Part shown: in pieces, positions 16,823 through 26,300 of the stretch
Layout of the letters: each line of letters opens with the position of its first letter
Position numbering within the stretch: the stretch's first letter is position 1
Source of the DNA: Clostridiales bacterium
GTDB taxonomy: Bacteria > Bacillota > Clostridia > Oscillospirales > Oscillospiraceae
Direction of reading: 5' to 3'
Assembly: GCA_021205695.1 (NCBI GenBank)
Contig: JAJPXB010000005.1
Span: 1-34,320 of the forward strand
DNA length: 34,320 nucleotides
Notes under the pieces: generated by a model
Seen by the model: only the letters and a program-made list of their open reading frames with translations
Told to the model about the DNA's origin: nothing
Databases searched by the model: none
Program-made: the position numbers and the translations under genes

Positions 16823-17137
16823 TCAGATCTCAGCGCCGCACTTCTTGCAGACGCGGGACTTCTTGCCGTCCACGATCTTGCTGGCGGCCTTGGTGGGCTT
16901 GCCGCACTTGGGGCAGACCCGCATGACCTTGCAGGCATAGATGGGGCAGGCCTTCTTGATAATGCCGGACTCGTCGCCCTGCTTTCTGGCCTTGGTGTGC
17001 CGGTAGCAGACGTTGACGCCCTCGACAATGACCTTGCTCTCCTTGGGGAGGACGGCGATGACCTCGCCGGTCTTGCCCACGTCCTTTCCGGAGAGGACAA
17101 TGACCTTGTCGCCCTTCTTCACGTTGATTTTCTTCAT
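16823..17137 (-). CDS. rplX: 50S ribosomal protein L24 (zinc-ribbon form)
   Basis: This 104-residue L24 is an assembly initiator at the tunnel exit. The KOW motif is at the start ([20 protein letters not shown]), followed by [13 protein letters not shown]. The C-terminal part carries a CPKC...CKKC zinc ribbon (about residues 74-101), the form common in clostridia, and an extra Cys pair (ACPIYAC). It lies 13 nt after rplN. Confidence 0.97.
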   Translation of the reverse strand: MKKINVKKGDKVIVLSGKDVGKTGEVIAVLPKESKVIVEGVNVCYRHTKARKQGDESGIIKKACPIYACKVMRVCPKCGKPTKAASKIVDGKKSRVCKKCGAEI

Positions 17138-17150
17138 CTGGGTGCCCTCC

Positions 17151-17519
17151 TTAAATCACTTCGGGAGCCAGTGACAGGATACGGAGATAATCCTTGTCAC
17201 GGAGCTCACGGGCGACAGGCCCAAAGATACGGGTACCCTGGGGGGTCTTATCGTCCTTGATGATGACGGCGGCGTTCTCGTCGAAGCGGACGTAGGAGCC
17301 GTCCGCGCGGCGGACGCCGTAGGCGGAGCGGACGATGACGGCCTTGACCACGTCGCCCTTCTTCACCTGGCCGCCGGGCGCGGCCTTCCGGACGGAGGCG
17401 ACGACCACGTCGCCGATGTTGCCGTACTTGCGGCGGGAGCCGCCCAGCACCCGAATGGTCTTGAGTACCTTGGCGCCGGTATTGTCAGCCACCTTCAGCA
17501 GTGTTTCTTCCTGAATCAT
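17151..17519 (-). CDS. rplN: 50S ribosomal protein L14
   Basis: This 122-residue L14 sits at the subunit interface (bridge B8) and is the docking site of silencing factor RsfS. Signatures are [17 protein letters not shown], the [21 protein letters not shown] loop and [15 protein letters not shown]...ILSLAPEV. It lies 14 nt after rpsQ. Confidence 0.98.
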   Translation of the reverse strand: MIQEETLLKVADNTGAKVLKTIRVLGGSRRKYGNIGDVVVASVRKAAPGGQVKKGDVVKAVIVRSAYGVRRADGSYVRFDENAAVIIKDDKTPQGTRIFGPVARELRDKDYLRILSLAPEVI

Positions 17520-17533
17520 CTATCGGCACCTCC

Positions 17534-17797
17534 TTACTTCGCTTTCTCAACGATCTCGACCAGTCTCCAGCGCTTATCCTTGGAGAGGGGCCGGGTCTCC
17601 ATGACCCGAACGCGGTCGCCCACATGGCACTCGTTGTTCTCGTCATGGGCCTTGAGCTTGTAGGTTCTCTTGACGATCTTCTTGTACAGGGGGTGGGCCA
17701 CACGGTCGGCGATGGCCACCACGATCGTCTTATCCATCTTATCGGAAACCACCAGGCCGACTCTGGTCTTGCGGGAAGAAGTTCTTTCCATATTCAT
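17534..17797 (-). CDS. rpsQ: 30S ribosomal protein S17
   Basis: This 87-residue OB-fold protein binds the 5' domain of 16S rRNA. Signatures are [40 protein letters not shown] and [23 protein letters not shown]. It lies 8 nt after rpmC. Confidence 0.98.
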   Translation of the reverse strand: MNMERTSSRKTRVGLVVSDKMDKTIVVAIADRVAHPLYKKIVKRTYKLKAHDENNECHVGDRVRVMETRPLSKDKRWRLVEIVEKAK

Positions 17798-17805
17798 GCT
17801 CCTCC

Positions 17806-17997
17806 TTAGTCAGCGGCCTTTTCGCGGATGATGGTCTTTACCCGGGCGATGTCGTGCTTGACATCGGCCAGCTTCTGGGGATTGCTCAGCTGGTTGGTGG
17901 CGTGCTGAAAGCGCAGGTTAAACAGCTCTTTCTTCAGCTCCACCAGCTTGGCGTCCAGCTCAGCGGCGGACATAGCGCGGATCTCTTTTGCCTTCAT
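17806..17997 (-). CDS. rpmC: 50S ribosomal protein L29
   Basis: This 63-residue all-helical L29 is at the exit tunnel, where it helps bind SRP and trigger factor. It begins [31 protein letters not shown] and ends in [12 protein letters not shown]. Its start overlaps the rplP stop by 1 nt (TAATG), so translation is coupled. Confidence 0.97.
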   Translation of the reverse strand: MKAKEIRAMSAAELDAKLVELKKELFNLRFQHATNQLSNPQKLADVKHDIARVKTIIREKAAD

Positions 17998-18428
17998 TAC
18001 GCTTCACCACCCTCCACAACGGCTTCTTTCTTCACGATCTTGGTCTTGATCGGCAGCTTGTGGGCGGCCAGACGCAGCGCCTCCCGGGCGGTGGCCTCGG
18101 GAACGCCGGCGATCTCGAACATCACCCGACCGGGCTTGACAACGGCGACCCAATACTCAGGGGAGCCCTTACCTTTACCCATACGGGAGCCGGCAGCCTG
18201 CTGGGTGACGGGCTTGTCGGGGAAGATCTTGATCCAGACCTTGCCGCCACGCTTGGTATAGCGGGTCATGGCGACACGGGCGGCCTCGATCTGGTTGGAT
18301 TTGATCCAGGCAGGCTCAGTGGCCTGGAGGCCATATTCACCGTAGGTGACGGTGTTGCCGCGAGTGGCCTTGCCGGTCATGCGGCCCCGCTGCACTCTGC
18401 GGTACTTTACTCTCTTCGGCAGAAGCAT
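17997..18428 (-). CDS. rplP: 50S ribosomal protein L16
   Basis: This 143-residue L16 organises A-site tRNA on the 50S. Signatures are [19 protein letters not shown], the [20 protein letters not shown] helix, the [15 protein letters not shown] strand and [21 protein letters not shown]. It overlaps both neighbours by 1 nt (rpsC stop TGATG, rpmC start TAATG). Confidence 0.98.
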   Translation of the reverse strand: MLLPKRVKYRRVQRGRMTGKATRGNTVTYGEYGLQATEPAWIKSNQIEAARVAMTRYTKRGGKVWIKIFPDKPVTQQAAGSRMGKGKGSPEYWVAVVKPGRVMFEIAGVPEATAREALRLAAHKLPIKTKIVKKEAVVEGGEA

Positions 18429-19282
18429 CAGCGATTGCCTCCTTCCTTTGCACGGGGAGCGCCGTTGCCGGCGGGCCGGTTATAGCCGCCGCTGGGACGG
18501 CTGTTGTCCCGGTTGCGGTTGTAGCTGCCGCTGGCGTTCCGGTCGCCGGAGGGGCGGCGGTTGCCGTCGCGGCGGCGGTTGGGCCGGTCAGAGCGCTCAC
18601 GATAGGGCTTGGACAGGTCGAGGGTGCGGGGGGTGGTGCGCAGGGTCTGCTGCAGGACCTCTCCCTTGTACACCCACACCTTGATGCCGATCCGGCCATA
18701 GGTGGTGGCGGCCTCGGCGAAGCCGTAGTCGATGTCGGCCCGGAGGGTCTGCAGGGGGATGGTGCCCTCGTGGTAATGCTCCACCCGGGCGATCTCAGCG
18801 CCGCCCAGACGGCCGGAGGCGGAGATCTTGATGCCCTTGGCGCCGGCGCGCATGGCGCTGCTGATGGCCTTCTTCATGGCGCGGCGGAAGGAGACGCGCT
18901 TCTCCACCTGCTGGGCGATATTCTCGGCCACCAGCTGGGCGTCCATGTCCACCTCGTTGCGCTTGACCTCGACGATGGAGAGCTGAACGGGCTTGCCGAT
19001 CATCTTCTCCACCTGCTGGCGCAGACGCTCCACCTCGGTGGCGTCCTTGCCGATGACCATGCCGGGCCGGGCGCAGTGCAGATAGATGCGGACCTTTGCG
19101 CTGTCGCGCTCGATCTCGATCCTGGGCACGCCGGCGCTGTACAGGGTCTTTTTCAGGAATTTCCGGATCTTCTGGTCCTCAACGATCAGGTCGCCGACCT
19201 TCTCGTCACGGGCGTACCAACGGGAATCCCAGTCCTTGATCACACCCACGCGGAAGCCGTGGGGATTCACTTTCTGTCCCAT
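18428..19282 (-). CDS. rpsC: 30S ribosomal protein S3 with long disordered tail
   Basis: This 284-residue S3 forms part of the mRNA entry channel and helicase. The N-terminal KH domain contains [21 protein letters not shown], and the C-terminal domain has [20 protein letters not shown] and [11 protein letters not shown]. The conserved fold ends near residue 229. The last 55 residues (18431-18595) are a low-complexity Arg/Asn/Gly/Ser tail with repeated RPSG and YNR units and no hydrophobic residues, so the protein is clearly longer than the usual 210-235. The tail overlaps nothing and has normal GC, so it is not a frameshift artefact by appearance. It lies 12 nt after rplV. Confidence 0.97.
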   Translation of the reverse strand: MGQKVNPHGFRVGVIKDWDSRWYARDEKVGDLIVEDQKIRKFLKKTLYSAGVPRIEIERDSAKVRIYLHCARPGMVIGKDATEVERLRQQVEKMIGKPVQLSIVEVKRNEVDMDAQLVAENIAQQVEKRVSFRRAMKKAISSAMRAGAKGIKISASGRLGGAEIARVEHYHEGTIPLQTLRADIDYGFAEAATTYGRIGIKVWVYKGEVLQQTLRTTPRTLDLSKPYRERSDRPNRRRDGNRRPSGDRNASGSYNRNRDNSRPSGGYNRPAGNGAPRAKEGGNR

Positions 19283-19294
19283 TACTGTTCCTCC

Positions 19295-19633
19295 TTAGGC
19301 TTTCTCGCTCACCACGACGGTGATGTGGCTGGTACGCTTGTCGATCCGGTAGCCCCGGCCCTTGGACACGGGCTGCATCCGCTTCATGATGGGGCCCGGG
19401 TTCACGTAGACGGCGGAGACGTACAGCTTGTCGCGGTCCATGCCGCTGTTGTTCTCGGCGTTGGCGGCGGCGCTGTTCACCAGCTTGACCAGGAGGGGAG
19501 ACGCCTTCTTGGGGGTATTGTTCAGGATGCCCACGGCCAGGTCGATATCCTTGCCCCGGATCAGGTCAGCGACGATGTTGACCTTCCGGGGGGCGATACG
19601 GGCGTAGGTCAGGGTAGCTTTTGCTTCACTCAT
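19295..19633 (-). CDS. rplV: 50S ribosomal protein L22
   Basis: This 112-residue L22 extends a beta-hairpin into the exit tunnel (macrolide-relevant). Signatures are ATLTYARIAPRKVNIVADLIRG, LVKLVNSAAANAENN and the hairpin MKRMQPVSKGRGYRIDKRTSHITVVV. It lies 14 nt after rpsS. Confidence 0.98.
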   Translation of the reverse strand: MSEAKATLTYARIAPRKVNIVADLIRGKDIDLAVGILNNTPKKASPLLVKLVNSAAANAENNSGMDRDKLYVSAVYVNPGPIMKRMQPVSKGRGYRIDKRTSHITVVVSEKA

Positions 19634-19647
19634 GTTCCGACGCCTCC

Positions 19648-19917
19648 TTACTTCGTCTTTCCGCCGCTGTGGCCGCGGAAGGTGCGGGTGGGTGCGAACT
19701 CACCCAGCTTGTGGCCGACCATATCCTCGGTGATATACACCGGGATGTGCTTGCGGCCGTCGTGGACGGCGATGGTGTGGCCCACAAAGGCGGGGAAGAT
19801 GGTGGAGGCGCGGCTCCAGGTCTTCAGCACTTTCTTCTCGCCGGTCTTGTTCATCTCTTCGACCCGCTTCAGCAGCTCGGGGGCGCAGAAGGGGCCTTTC
19901 TTGACAGATCTGCTCAT
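19648..19917 (-). CDS. rpsS: 30S ribosomal protein S19
   Basis: This 89-residue S19 belongs to the 30S head and contacts 23S helix 38 and A/P-site tRNA. Signatures are [61 protein letters not shown], given as the WSRAST strand, the HDGRKH turn and the [11 protein letters not shown] end. It lies 15 nt after rplB. Confidence 0.98.
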   Translation of the reverse strand: MSRSVKKGPFCAPELLKRVEEMNKTGEKKVLKTWSRASTIFPAFVGHTIAVHDGRKHIPVYITEDMVGHKLGEFAPTRTFRGHSGGKTK

Positions 19918-19932
19918 TATCTTCCAGCCTCC

Positions 19933-20766
19933 TTACTTGCCGTTGCGGCGACGGACAATGAACTTGTCGGTGGGATTCTTCTTCTTCCGGGTCTTGTAAC
20001 CCAGAGCGGGCTTGCCCCAGGGGGTCACAGGGCCGGGACGGCCGATGGGGGCGCGGCCCTCGCCGCCGCCGTGGGGGTGGTCGTTGGGGTTCATGACGGA
20101 GCCGCGGACGGTGGGCCGCCAGCCCATATGACGCTTCCGGCCTGCCTTGCCGATGTGGATGTTGGCATGGTCCTCGTTGCCGATCTGGCCGATGCAGGCC
20201 TTGCAGTTGGCCTTGACCAGGCGGTACTCGCCGGAGGGGAGCCGGATCTGGGCGGAGTCGCCCTCCTTGGCCATCAGCTGCGCCTGCTCACCGGCGGCCC
20301 GCACCAGCTGCGCGCCCTTGCCGGGATGCAGCTCGATGTTGTGGATGACGGTGCCCAGGGGGATGGCGGACAGGGGCAGGCAGTTGCCCGGCTTGATGTC
20401 GGCGTCCGCGCCGGTCTCGATGATGTGGCCGGGCTTCAGGCCCACGGGAGCCAGGATATAGGCCTTGGTGCCGTCCTCATACTGGATGAGGGCGATGTTG
20501 GCGCTCCGGTTGGGGTCGTACTCCAGACGGATCACGGTGGCCTTGTCCTCCCGGAGCCGCTTGAAGTCGATGATGCGGTACTTCCGGCGCTCGCCGCCGC
20601 CGCGGTGGCGGACGGTGATGCGGCCGTAGCTGTTGCGGCCTGCGCTCTTCTGGAGAGCCTGGGTCAGGCTACGCTCCGGCTTTGCCTTTTTGTCGATGCC
20701 CTCGAACGTGGAGACCGTCATATGGCGGCGGGCCGGCGTTGTGGGCTTATAAGTCTTGATCGCCAT
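19933..20766 (-). CDS. rplB: 50S ribosomal protein L2
   Basis: This 277-residue L2 is essential for subunit joining and the peptidyl-transferase region. Signatures are [19 protein letters not shown], the OB and SH3-like domains (about 40-200) and the conserved [21 protein letters not shown] loop. The loop carries the His equivalent to E. coli His229. The protein ends with a basic tail. It lies 13 nt after rplW. Confidence 0.99.
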   Translation of the reverse strand: MAIKTYKPTTPARRHMTVSTFEGIDKKAKPERSLTQALQKSAGRNSYGRITVRHRGGGERRKYRIIDFKRLREDKATVIRLEYDPNRSANIALIQYEDGTKAYILAPVGLKPGHIIETGADADIKPGNCLPLSAIPLGTVIHNIELHPGKGAQLVRAAGEQAQLMAKEGDSAQIRLPSGEYRLVKANCKACIGQIGNEDHANIHIGKAGRKRHMGWRPTVRGSVMNPNDHPHGGGEGRAPIGRPGPVTPWGKPALGYKTRKKKNPTDKFIVRRRNGK

Positions 20767-20779
20767 TTACGTTACCTCC

Positions 20780-21073
20780 TTACGCCATACCCTCGAAGAA
20801 CTCGATGGTCTTGGAGTCCTCGGTCAGCGTGACGATCGCCTTTTTGTAGGCGGAGCGGCGGCCGGGGCGGCCAGCGCCCATACGCTTTACCTTGCCATCA
20901 TAGTTCATCGTGTTGACCTTGGAGACCTTCACGCCGAAGATCTCCTCCACGGCCTTGCCGATCTCCGCCTTGTTGGCCTTAGGGCTGACGATGAAGGTGT
21001 ACTTCTTGTCAGCGCTGCCCATCATGGAACGTTCGGTGACGACGGGCTTAATAATGATATCATAAGCGGTCAT
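20780..21073 (-). CDS. rplW: 50S ribosomal protein L23
   Basis: This 97-residue L23 is the exit-tunnel docking site for trigger factor and SRP. Signatures are [39 protein letters not shown] and [31 protein letters not shown]. It overlaps the rplD stop by 4 nt (ATGA), a coupled junction. Confidence 0.98.
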   Translation of the reverse strand: MTAYDIIIKPVVTERSMMGSADKKYTFIVSPKANKAEIGKAVEEIFGVKVSKVNTMNYDGKVKRMGAGRPGRRSAYKKAIVTLTEDSKTIEFFEGMA

Positions 21074-21690
21074 GCGTACACCTCCTCGATGGTGGCCAGT
21101 GCGGCCTTGTCGATGACCAGGGTCTTGGCGTTGACCAGGTCATAGACGCTCAGGTTGTTGGCGGGAGTAGTGATGACGCCGGGGATGTTCCGGCTGGACA
21201 GGACCACGCCCTGCTTCACGCCGTCGGTGATGACCACGCTCTTGCCGGCGCTGATGGAGTCCAGCAGGCCCACCATGGTCTTGGTTCTGGGCTGCTCGAT
21301 CTCCAGGCCCTCGACCACGGCCACGTTGCCGTTCTGGGCCTTGTCGGACAGGACGCTCTTGAGCGCCAGGCGCTTGAGCTTCCTGTTCAGGGAGTAGCGG
21401 TAGCTCCGGGGCTTGGGGGCGAACACGACGCCGCCGTGGGTCCACTGGGGGGACCGGGTGGAGCCCTGACGGGCGCGGCCGGTGCCCTTCTGACGCCAGG
21501 GCTTTCTGCCGCCGCCGGAGACTTCGGCACGGGTCAGGGCAGACTGAGTACCCTGACGGCAGTTGGCCAAATGGTTCTTGACCACTGCATGGACGGCAGC
21601 CACGTTGGGCTCGATGCCGAAGACGGAATCCGCCAGTTCGACCTCGCCCAGCTCCTTGCCGGCCAGATCATAAAGCTTTGCATTAGACAT
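21070..21690 (-). CDS. rplD: 50S ribosomal protein L4
   Basis: This 206-residue L4 sends a loop into the exit tunnel. In E. coli it represses its own S10 operon at transcription and translation. The tunnel loop [23 protein letters not shown] is visible around residue 60-85, split here as [14 protein letters not shown] and its flanks. The globular part carries [16 protein letters not shown]. If L4-type control exists here, the 280-nt leader upstream of rpsJ or the 150-nt rpsJ-rplC gap would be the places to look. Confidence 0.98.
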   Translation of the reverse strand: MSNAKLYDLAGKELGEVELADSVFGIEPNVAAVHAVVKNHLANCRQGTQSALTRAEVSGGGRKPWRQKGTGRARQGSTRSPQWTHGGVVFAPKPRSYRYSLNRKLKRLALKSVLSDKAQNGNVAVVEGLEIEQPRTKTMVGLLDSISAGKSVVITDGVKQGVVLSSRNIPGVITTPANNLSVYDLVNAKTLVIDKAALATIEEVYA

Positions 21691-21709
21691 TGTGGTACTC
21701 TCCTTTCCC

Positions 21710-22441
21710 TTAGTGCTTTCTTGCGGAAGCCTTCTGCGGGTTCACGCGGGCAGATGCCCTCTGCGGGTTGCTGGAGATACCGGCGTCGCCCTTCTTGGCC
21801 ACGTTGACCTTCGAGGTGCTCTTGATGACCACAACGCCGCCCTTGGGGCCGGGGATCGCGCCCTTGACAGCCAGCAGGTTGATCTCGGGGTCCACCTGGA
21901 CGACCTCCAGGTTCTGGATGGTGACCTGCTCGTTGCCCATCTGACCGGCGCCGATCTTACCCTTGCGGATACGGCTGGGGGTCGAGGTGGAGCCCATGGA
22001 GCCGGCATGGCGATGGACGGGGCCGCCGCCGTGGCTCATGGGGGTGCGCTGGGCGCCGTGGCGCTTGATGACGCCGGCATAGCCCTTGCCCTTGCTGATG
22101 CCCACAGCGTCTACCTTGTCGCCCACTTCAAAGACGTCGGCCTTGAGCACGTCGCCTACGCTGAGCTGGTCGTAGCTGTCCACATCGACTTCCTTCAGGA
22201 CGCGGAGCATCTCGCTCACACCGGCCTTGGCCAGGTGGCCCTTCTGGCCCTTGGTCAAATGCTTCTCGGTGGTGGGCTGGAAGCCCAGCTGGACGGCCTC
22301 ATAGCCGTCCTTCTCGGCGGTCTTTTTCTGAACCACGGTGCAGGGCCCCGCCTCGATGACGGTGACGGGGATCACCTTGCCGGCTTCGTCAAAGATCTGG
22401 GTCATACCGACCTTTTTGCCGAGGATTGCCTTTTTTTCCAT
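21710..22441 (-). CDS. rplC: 50S ribosomal protein L3 with repeated C-terminal tail
   Basis: This 243-residue L3 reaches the peptidyl-transferase centre with its W-finger-type loop (RTPMSHGGGPVHRHAGSMG, the usual Gln-methylation region reading here as GGGPVHR). It opens KKAILGKKVGMTQIFDEAGKVIPVTVIEAGP. The conserved core ends near residue 213. About 30 extra residues follow, ending in two tandem copies of NPQ(R/K)ASAR (21713-21769), which look like a recent small duplication of a basic unit. The usual length is about 205-215. It lies 19 nt before rplD and 150 nt after rpsJ. Confidence 0.97.
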   Translation of the reverse strand: MEKKAILGKKVGMTQIFDEAGKVIPVTVIEAGPCTVVQKKTAEKDGYEAVQLGFQPTTEKHLTKGQKGHLAKAGVSEMLRVLKEVDVDSYDQLSVGDVLKADVFEVGDKVDAVGISKGKGYAGVIKRHGAQRTPMSHGGGPVHRHAGSMGSTSTPSRIRKGKIGAGQMGNEQVTIQNLEVVQVDPEINLLAVKGAIPGPKGGVVVIKSTSKVNVAKKGDAGISSNPQRASARVNPQKASARKH

Positions 22442-22591
22442 TTCGGAATTTCCTCCTTATTCAGGTTATTGGTTGAGGCAGATGCCCATTGGACTGGCAG
22501 CGCTGCGTCAACATGACCCCTCCGCTCACGGCAAAGCAGGCGGAGAATGGGTGCTAACAAAGGAATATTGGGTGAGATATCCGGCTGTTTT
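22442..22591 (-). other. long rpsJ-rplC intercistronic region
   Basis: These 150 nt have no gene. On the mRNA strand CTCCGC and GCGGAG (about 22545/22525) can pair over a 14-nt loop. A TTGACG lies further down, but no good -10 is found at 17 nt, so an internal promoter is not supported. The rplC ribosome site (AAGGAGG) ends the region. Confidence 0.5.
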
Positions 22592-22900
22592 TTACAGCTT
22601 GATCTCGATCTCCACGCCGGCGGGGAGCTGAAGGTTCATCAGGGCCTCCACCGTCTTGGGGGTGGGGTTCTGGATGTCGATCAGACGCTTGTGGGTGCGC
22701 CGCTCGAACTGCTCCCGGCTGTCCTTATACTTGTGCGTCGCCCGCAGGATGGTGACGATCTCCTTCTTGGTGGGCAGAGGGATGGGGCCGGAGACGGTGG
22801 CGCCGTTGCGCTTGGCGGTCTGGACGATAGTCTCGGCGCTCTGGTCGATGAGCTGATGGTCATAGGCCTTCAGACGGACGCGGATGGTTTGGTTTGCCAT
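22592..22900 (-). CDS. rpsJ: 30S ribosomal protein S10 (NusE)
   Basis: This 102-residue S10 belongs to the 30S head and, as NusE, is the NusB/NusG partner in transcription antitermination. Signatures are [66 protein letters not shown], given as the GPIPLPTKK and [14 protein letters not shown] motifs. Start 22900 follows AAGGAGGAAAACACC. An in-frame upstream start at 22999 would give a non-family extension. It is the first gene of the cluster, with about 280 nt of leader. Confidence 0.98.
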   Translation of the reverse strand: MANQTIRVRLKAYDHQLIDQSAETIVQTAKRNGATVSGPIPLPTKKEIVTILRATHKYKDSREQFERRTHKRLIDIQNPTPKTVEALMNLQLPAGVEIEIKL

Positions 22901-23182
22901 GGTGTTTTCCTCCTTGGGTTTCGTACTTGTTGTACATGAGCCGGTTTTATTTGGATCGTTTTGCTTGACTGAAATCAACCGCCGTGCCGTGTGTATCATT
23001 CCACGTCATAAGGAAAGCCGACGAAAACCGTCGGCCGCATCCACCATGCGAGGCGATCTACACCCCTGAGAGCATCGTGGTTCATCACAGCCGCCCAGAT
23101 CCAGCCCGGACATACTCCGCAGAAGTTACCGGGAATCCTCCCGCAATCTCCTGCATCATCGCACAGTGCGCCGGAGCGCACA
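22901..23182 (-). promoter_or_regulatory. 5' leader of the S10-spc-alpha transcript
   Basis: About 280 nt lie between the expected start site and the rpsJ ATG. A compact hairpin GCCGACG/CGTCGGC (23035-23029/23023-23017) with a 5-nt loop is followed by TTTCCTTATG, which resembles a weak attenuator. It sits about 117 nt upstream of rpsJ. Other pairings (GGTACAATAACCC...GTGCGC) lie near the 5' end. The only long frame in it, 98 codons, has no ribosome site. Autogenous control is a plausible role but is not shown. Confidence 0.5.
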
Positions 23183-23188
23183 TGGGTT

Positions 23189-23217
23189 ATTGTACCGGAT
23201 GCATTAGCGGATGTCAA
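23189..23217 (-). promoter_or_regulatory. main promoter of the ribosomal protein cluster
   Basis: On the minus strand TTGACA (23217-23212) and TACAAT (23194-23189) have a 17-nt spacer: a consensus -35 and a near-consensus -10. It is the only strong promoter seen for the 16-kb cluster. Confidence 0.9.
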
Positions 23218-23221
23218 GCAC

Positions 23222-23247
23222 TTTTTTCCTGTTTTTTCTTCTTTTTT
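23222..23247 (-). promoter_or_regulatory. phased A-tract (UP-like) element upstream of the S10 promoter
   Basis: There are three runs of exactly six A on the minus strand (23247-23242, 23237-23232, 23227-23222), spaced at 10 bp. The nearest starts 4 bp upstream of the -35. Helically phased A-tracts bend DNA and match the place where the alpha C-terminal domain binds UP elements. Confidence 0.75.
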
Positions 23248-23273
23248 CGTCGAAACGGAGGCGCGCCGCAAGA

Positions 23274-23312
23274 GCGGCCCGCAGCCCGGCATGCCGCCGG
23301 ACCGCGGGCCGC
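23274..23312 (-). terminator. hairpin after the glycerophosphotransferase gene
   Basis: GCGGCCCGC/GCGGGCCGC arms (23304-23312 with 23274-23282) enclose a second CCGGC/GCCGG stem. This very GC-rich hairpin lies 30 nt past the stop and just upstream of the S10 promoter. The T-run behind it is short (TCTTGCG), so it may be a weak or Rho-assisted terminator. Confidence 0.6.
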
Positions 23313-23342
23313 CCTGCCGAACGCCCGTCGCAAATCGCTCTT

Positions 23343-26300
23343 TTACCAGTTCCGCTTCATGATCTCCTCGCAGATGCGCTGGCTGTTGTTCCGGTCGATG
23401 TAGGCGTACATCCGGGGCCGCATCTCCGCGTAGACCTCCGGGAGACGGAAGTCGTTTTCGGCGTACTCCTCCAGCTTGTCCAGCAGCGCCTCCGTCGTCA
23501 TCACCCGGTCCCCGAACAGCTCCGTCTCCAGGTCGATGTAGGCCCCGGTCGTCTCATTGTACCTGTCCACGTCGAACTGGTAGAACAGCACCGGCTTGCC
23601 CTGGTAGTAGACGTCCCAGCAGACGCTGGAGTAGTCCGTCACCAGCATTTTGCAGCCCATCATCAGCTCGTTGAGCGGCTCCGCGCCGAAGGGGATCAGC
23701 CGCACCCGGCCGCCCTCCTGAATGGTGAAGCTGTGGAGGTACTCCCGGAACTTGGGGTGGACGTAGAAATCCAGGTACAGGTCCTGCCGCTCCAGCAGGT
23801 CGGCCAGACGGGGATCGTTGAGCAGGGACATATAGTTCCGGTAGTAGTCGCTGGCCTGGAACACCAGGTCGGGCACCTCCTCCAGCCAGTTGCGCCAGGT
23901 GGGCATGACCAGGATGTGCCGCTCCTCCAGGCCCTTATCCTTTAATACATCCCACCGGGCAAGGCCGGTGATGATCACATCCTCCGGGGCGTAGCCCATG
24001 TTCTCCACGACGATGTCGTGCTCCCGCCGGTTGGAGGTGACGAACAGGTTCATGGGGTTGGTCTTTTTGTTATAGATGTCCACCCGCTTCATGGCGATCA
24101 CGCCGTGCTGGAGGAACAGGATCTTCTTGGTGTTCTGCACCCGGGGCAGGATGATGCTCTCCTTGTTCCGCCAGGCATAGGCGTGGGCCCTGGAGTCGGT
24201 GGAGATGAGCAGCCGTGCCGCCAGGATATAGACCATGTGTCTCAGGCTCATAAACTGGATCACATGATCCCGGTAGGGCAGCAGCCGCTCCTGATAGTCC
24301 GGCTGTTTTTTGTCGATGACGTAGTAGATGCTCCGGTGCATCTTCTGCTCCATGCCGCTCTCCATACAGTGGCGGAAGAAATAGAAGCCGTTGTCCTGGG
24401 CCATACAGCAGAATTTTTCGAAGCACAGGAAGATGTTCTTCTGCTTCAGCTGCTTCCGGAACAGCCGGAACAGCACCAGCGCCAACCGCTCCTTCAGCCG
24501 GAAGGCCAGGCCGCTGTAGGGGCTGTACTCCTGACACGCCAGGGCGAACCGGTCGTTTGACGTCTCATAGAGGGAGATGCTCAGCTCCTCCCCCTGGCGG
24601 CAGCTGTCGGGGAACAGGGTGCGCTCCAGCTGCTCCCGGCACTTCGCCCATGCGCCGGTGGACGCCGTCTTCCGCTTTTTCGGGGCCTGGGCATACGCCA
24701 GATAGGTCTGGCCGTCCTCCCCCCGAAAGGCCGCCCGGATGTCCCACCAGATGGGCTCGAATCGGAAGTCGGACAGCCTGATCTCTCCGGTCATCCAGAT
24801 CTCCCCGTCCCGCCTGACCACCTTCCTTGCCGGCGCCAGGTAGATCTTCCGGTCTACCTCCAGCTTGTACCGGTGGACCAGGGCAAAGGAGCACCACTCC
24901 CCCGGGATGTTTTCGGGGCAGCGCACGCTGATCCGCAGTTTTCCGAACCGGAGGCTGATCTGCTCCACCCAGCAGGTCACCTGCCGCTCATACCGCCGGG
25001 CGCGGTCCGCGGTCTGCAGCTTGCAGTACCCCGCCGAGGGGCAGCAGATCACGCCCTCCACCTGCTGGTCGCCCAGCTCCGTGACGCCCAGGGGCTCTCC
25101 GTAGGTATAGCGGACGTTCCGGTACTTTTTGTCCGCCGCCAGCTTTCTCCGCGCCATCCGATCCGGGCAGCGCAAAAGCACATTCTGCCAGCACGTCCCC
25201 TGGCGGACGGCCAGGGTCAGCTCCCAGCGGACGATCCGGCTGTTTTGCAGGCGCTCCGCCACGGGGGTCAGGTCCGCCGTCAGCAGGCATCCCTGCGGGC
25301 CGGAGAAGGAGATCTGCACCGGACAGTACAGCCGCTCCCCCTTGCTCTCCGCCGCCAGGAGCACCTCGGCCCCCTCCTCCAGAGACACGCCGGGGACCTC
25401 GAACCGCCATTGCCAGTCCTGGCCGCCCAGGTCCCGTACCGCCCAGTGGCCCGCCACGGGCAGCAGCTTTTTCTCCACCGCCTCCCGGAGGGACACGCCC
25501 TCCGGCCCGTCCTGGCAGGTCAGGGGGCGATCCGCCGCCCGGAAGGACGGGCGGCACAGCTCGTCTATCCGAAAATAACAGCCCATCCCCTCCGACCGGA
25601 TCAGGGGCGCTCCATTGGCCAGCAGCTCCGCCCCCTGAAACGACTTGCGGTCGGTGATGGCCAGGGGGACATGGAACTGCAGCCCGTCCTCATCGGACAG
25701 CACGCCGGAGAGGGCGTACTCCGCCCCGTCCATGGGCAGGGCGGTCAGCTCCACCGCCCCCAGCATCAGCCCGTCGTCCGAGGGGGATTTTCTGGCCGGG
25801 AAGAACCGCTGTCCCTGAATGGAGCCGTCCGTCCGGTGCAGGGAGAAGCCGGTCAGCGGCGGGGCATTTTCCGGCGCTCTGGCGCCCAGCAGCAACCGCC
25901 CGTCCCGGATGAGGAACCCGTCCAGTCCGTAGGTGAACTGCTCCCAATACCGCAGCTCCCGGGGAACCACCGTCAGGGCCACGACCACCGCCTTTTGCTC
26001 CTTCAGCAGATAGCGGGGGACCGCCTCGTAGTACGCCCCTTCCCGGCAGAAGCTGTCTACCGGGCCGCTCCACAGCTTCTGATCGTTGAAGAAGTAGTCG
26101 CAGCGGCCCCCGGGCTTGAGCCGGTTCAGATACCGTCTGGCCCGGAGTGGGTACTGAGTCAGCTGATCTCCCTCCCGCCTGGCCAGGGTGACGATGAACG
26201 GCTTCTCGTTTTCCGGGCTCCACGCCTCGTCCGTCCCGGAGAGGTCCGCCGTCAGCATCCCCTCCTCCAGCCAGGCGGGGACGCACCAGTGCTCCGTCTC

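Noticed and set aside
22442-22591. Internal promoter between rpsJ and rplC (TTGACG present)
   Set aside because: No acceptable -10 box at 16-18 nt downstream.
22996-23292. A 98-codon frame in the S10 leader as a leader peptide
   Set aside because: It begins upstream of the promoter's -35, so most of it would not be transcribed from that start, and no ribosome site is seen.
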